Positions 63,959 through 64,000 of a DNA stretch of 64,000 nt are shown here, one piece after another. The notes below the pieces were generated by a model. The model saw nothing but the letters and a program-made list of their open reading frames with translations. It did no database searches and was not told where the DNA came from. Location of the stretch: contig NZ_CP046973.1 in assembly GCF_009792235.1 (NCBI RefSeq), positions 4,960,001 through 5,024,000 on the forward strand, written 5' to 3'. This stretch comes from Microcystis aeruginosa FD4 (lineage in GTDB: Bacteria > Cyanobacteriota > Cyanobacteriia > Cyanobacteriales > Microcystaceae). Each line of letters begins with the position of its first letter. Position 1 is the first letter of the stretch. The position numbers and the translations under genes are program-made.

Positions 63959-64000
63959 ACACAGCACTCCGGGTAAAATTATTGATGAATGATCATACAC

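Overview
The window is a piece of a cyanobacterial chromosome, most likely Microcystis or a close relative. The support is psbD-psbC, acsF, DUF3038/DUF4335 and GUN4-domain genes, abundant GCGATCGC (HIP1) octamers, and a very high load of insertion sequences and miniature elements in AT-leaning intergenic DNA. The species is an inference; the phylum is well supported.

Layout. 1-6.4 kb is a mobile-element graveyard. It holds a 5'-truncated small gene, a stop-interrupted small gene, an IS630 element, a truncated MFS exporter, chrB with a broken chrA (chromate resistance), and an IS4/IS1634-like element sitting exactly between 66-bp direct repeats inside an older IS630 relic. 7.05-11.51 kb is a group II intron with an RT/maturase/HNH protein, itself split by an IS with a 9-bp target duplication. 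12.06-14.35 kb is the front half of a restriction-type helicase ended by a 289-bp miniature element that contains an IS5-family element.

14.4-22.8 kb is mostly core: desC, a PLP lyase-like gene, a second 289-bp miniature element, a prohibitin, a VWA protein, an EamA transporter, acsF and a zinc-ribbon protein. 23.1-29.8 kb is a complete N-ATPase operon (atpDCQRBEFAG), the laterally mobile and probably Na+-translocating second ATP synthase. Its atpA carries a single-base frameshift and its atpG ends inside another miniature element. 30.2-35.8 kb carries clpB, a GNAT gene, a repeat protein, a MetF-like gene and a GDSL lipase.

35.8-40.3 kb is accessory: a lone TnpB element, a decayed Phd-like antitoxin, an RHH/MazF-type toxin-antitoxin pair, a small inverted-repeat element, and an AT-rich pair encoding a membrane-anchored dCTP-deaminase/dUTPase-fold protein and a HAD phosphatase. 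40.4-60.9 kb is largely housekeeping (speD, higBA, apt, an ABC permease, an RND adaptor, pyrB, ureE, a HU gene, cobD, psbD-psbC, a lipoate ligase family gene, a TetR regulator). It includes a 50-aa membrane-protein gene and a frameshifted YbjN-like gene. 61.1-64.0 kb has a Ser/Thr kinase-WD40 gene split by a one-base slip in a poly-A tract, then a PIN-domain/endonuclease-like gene pair.

The main themes are nested transposition that can be read to the base (IS in intron, IS5 in a miniature element in a helicase, a TA-flanked element in a second miniature element family) and several one-base lesions. Those lesions need checking against raw reads before being called biological.
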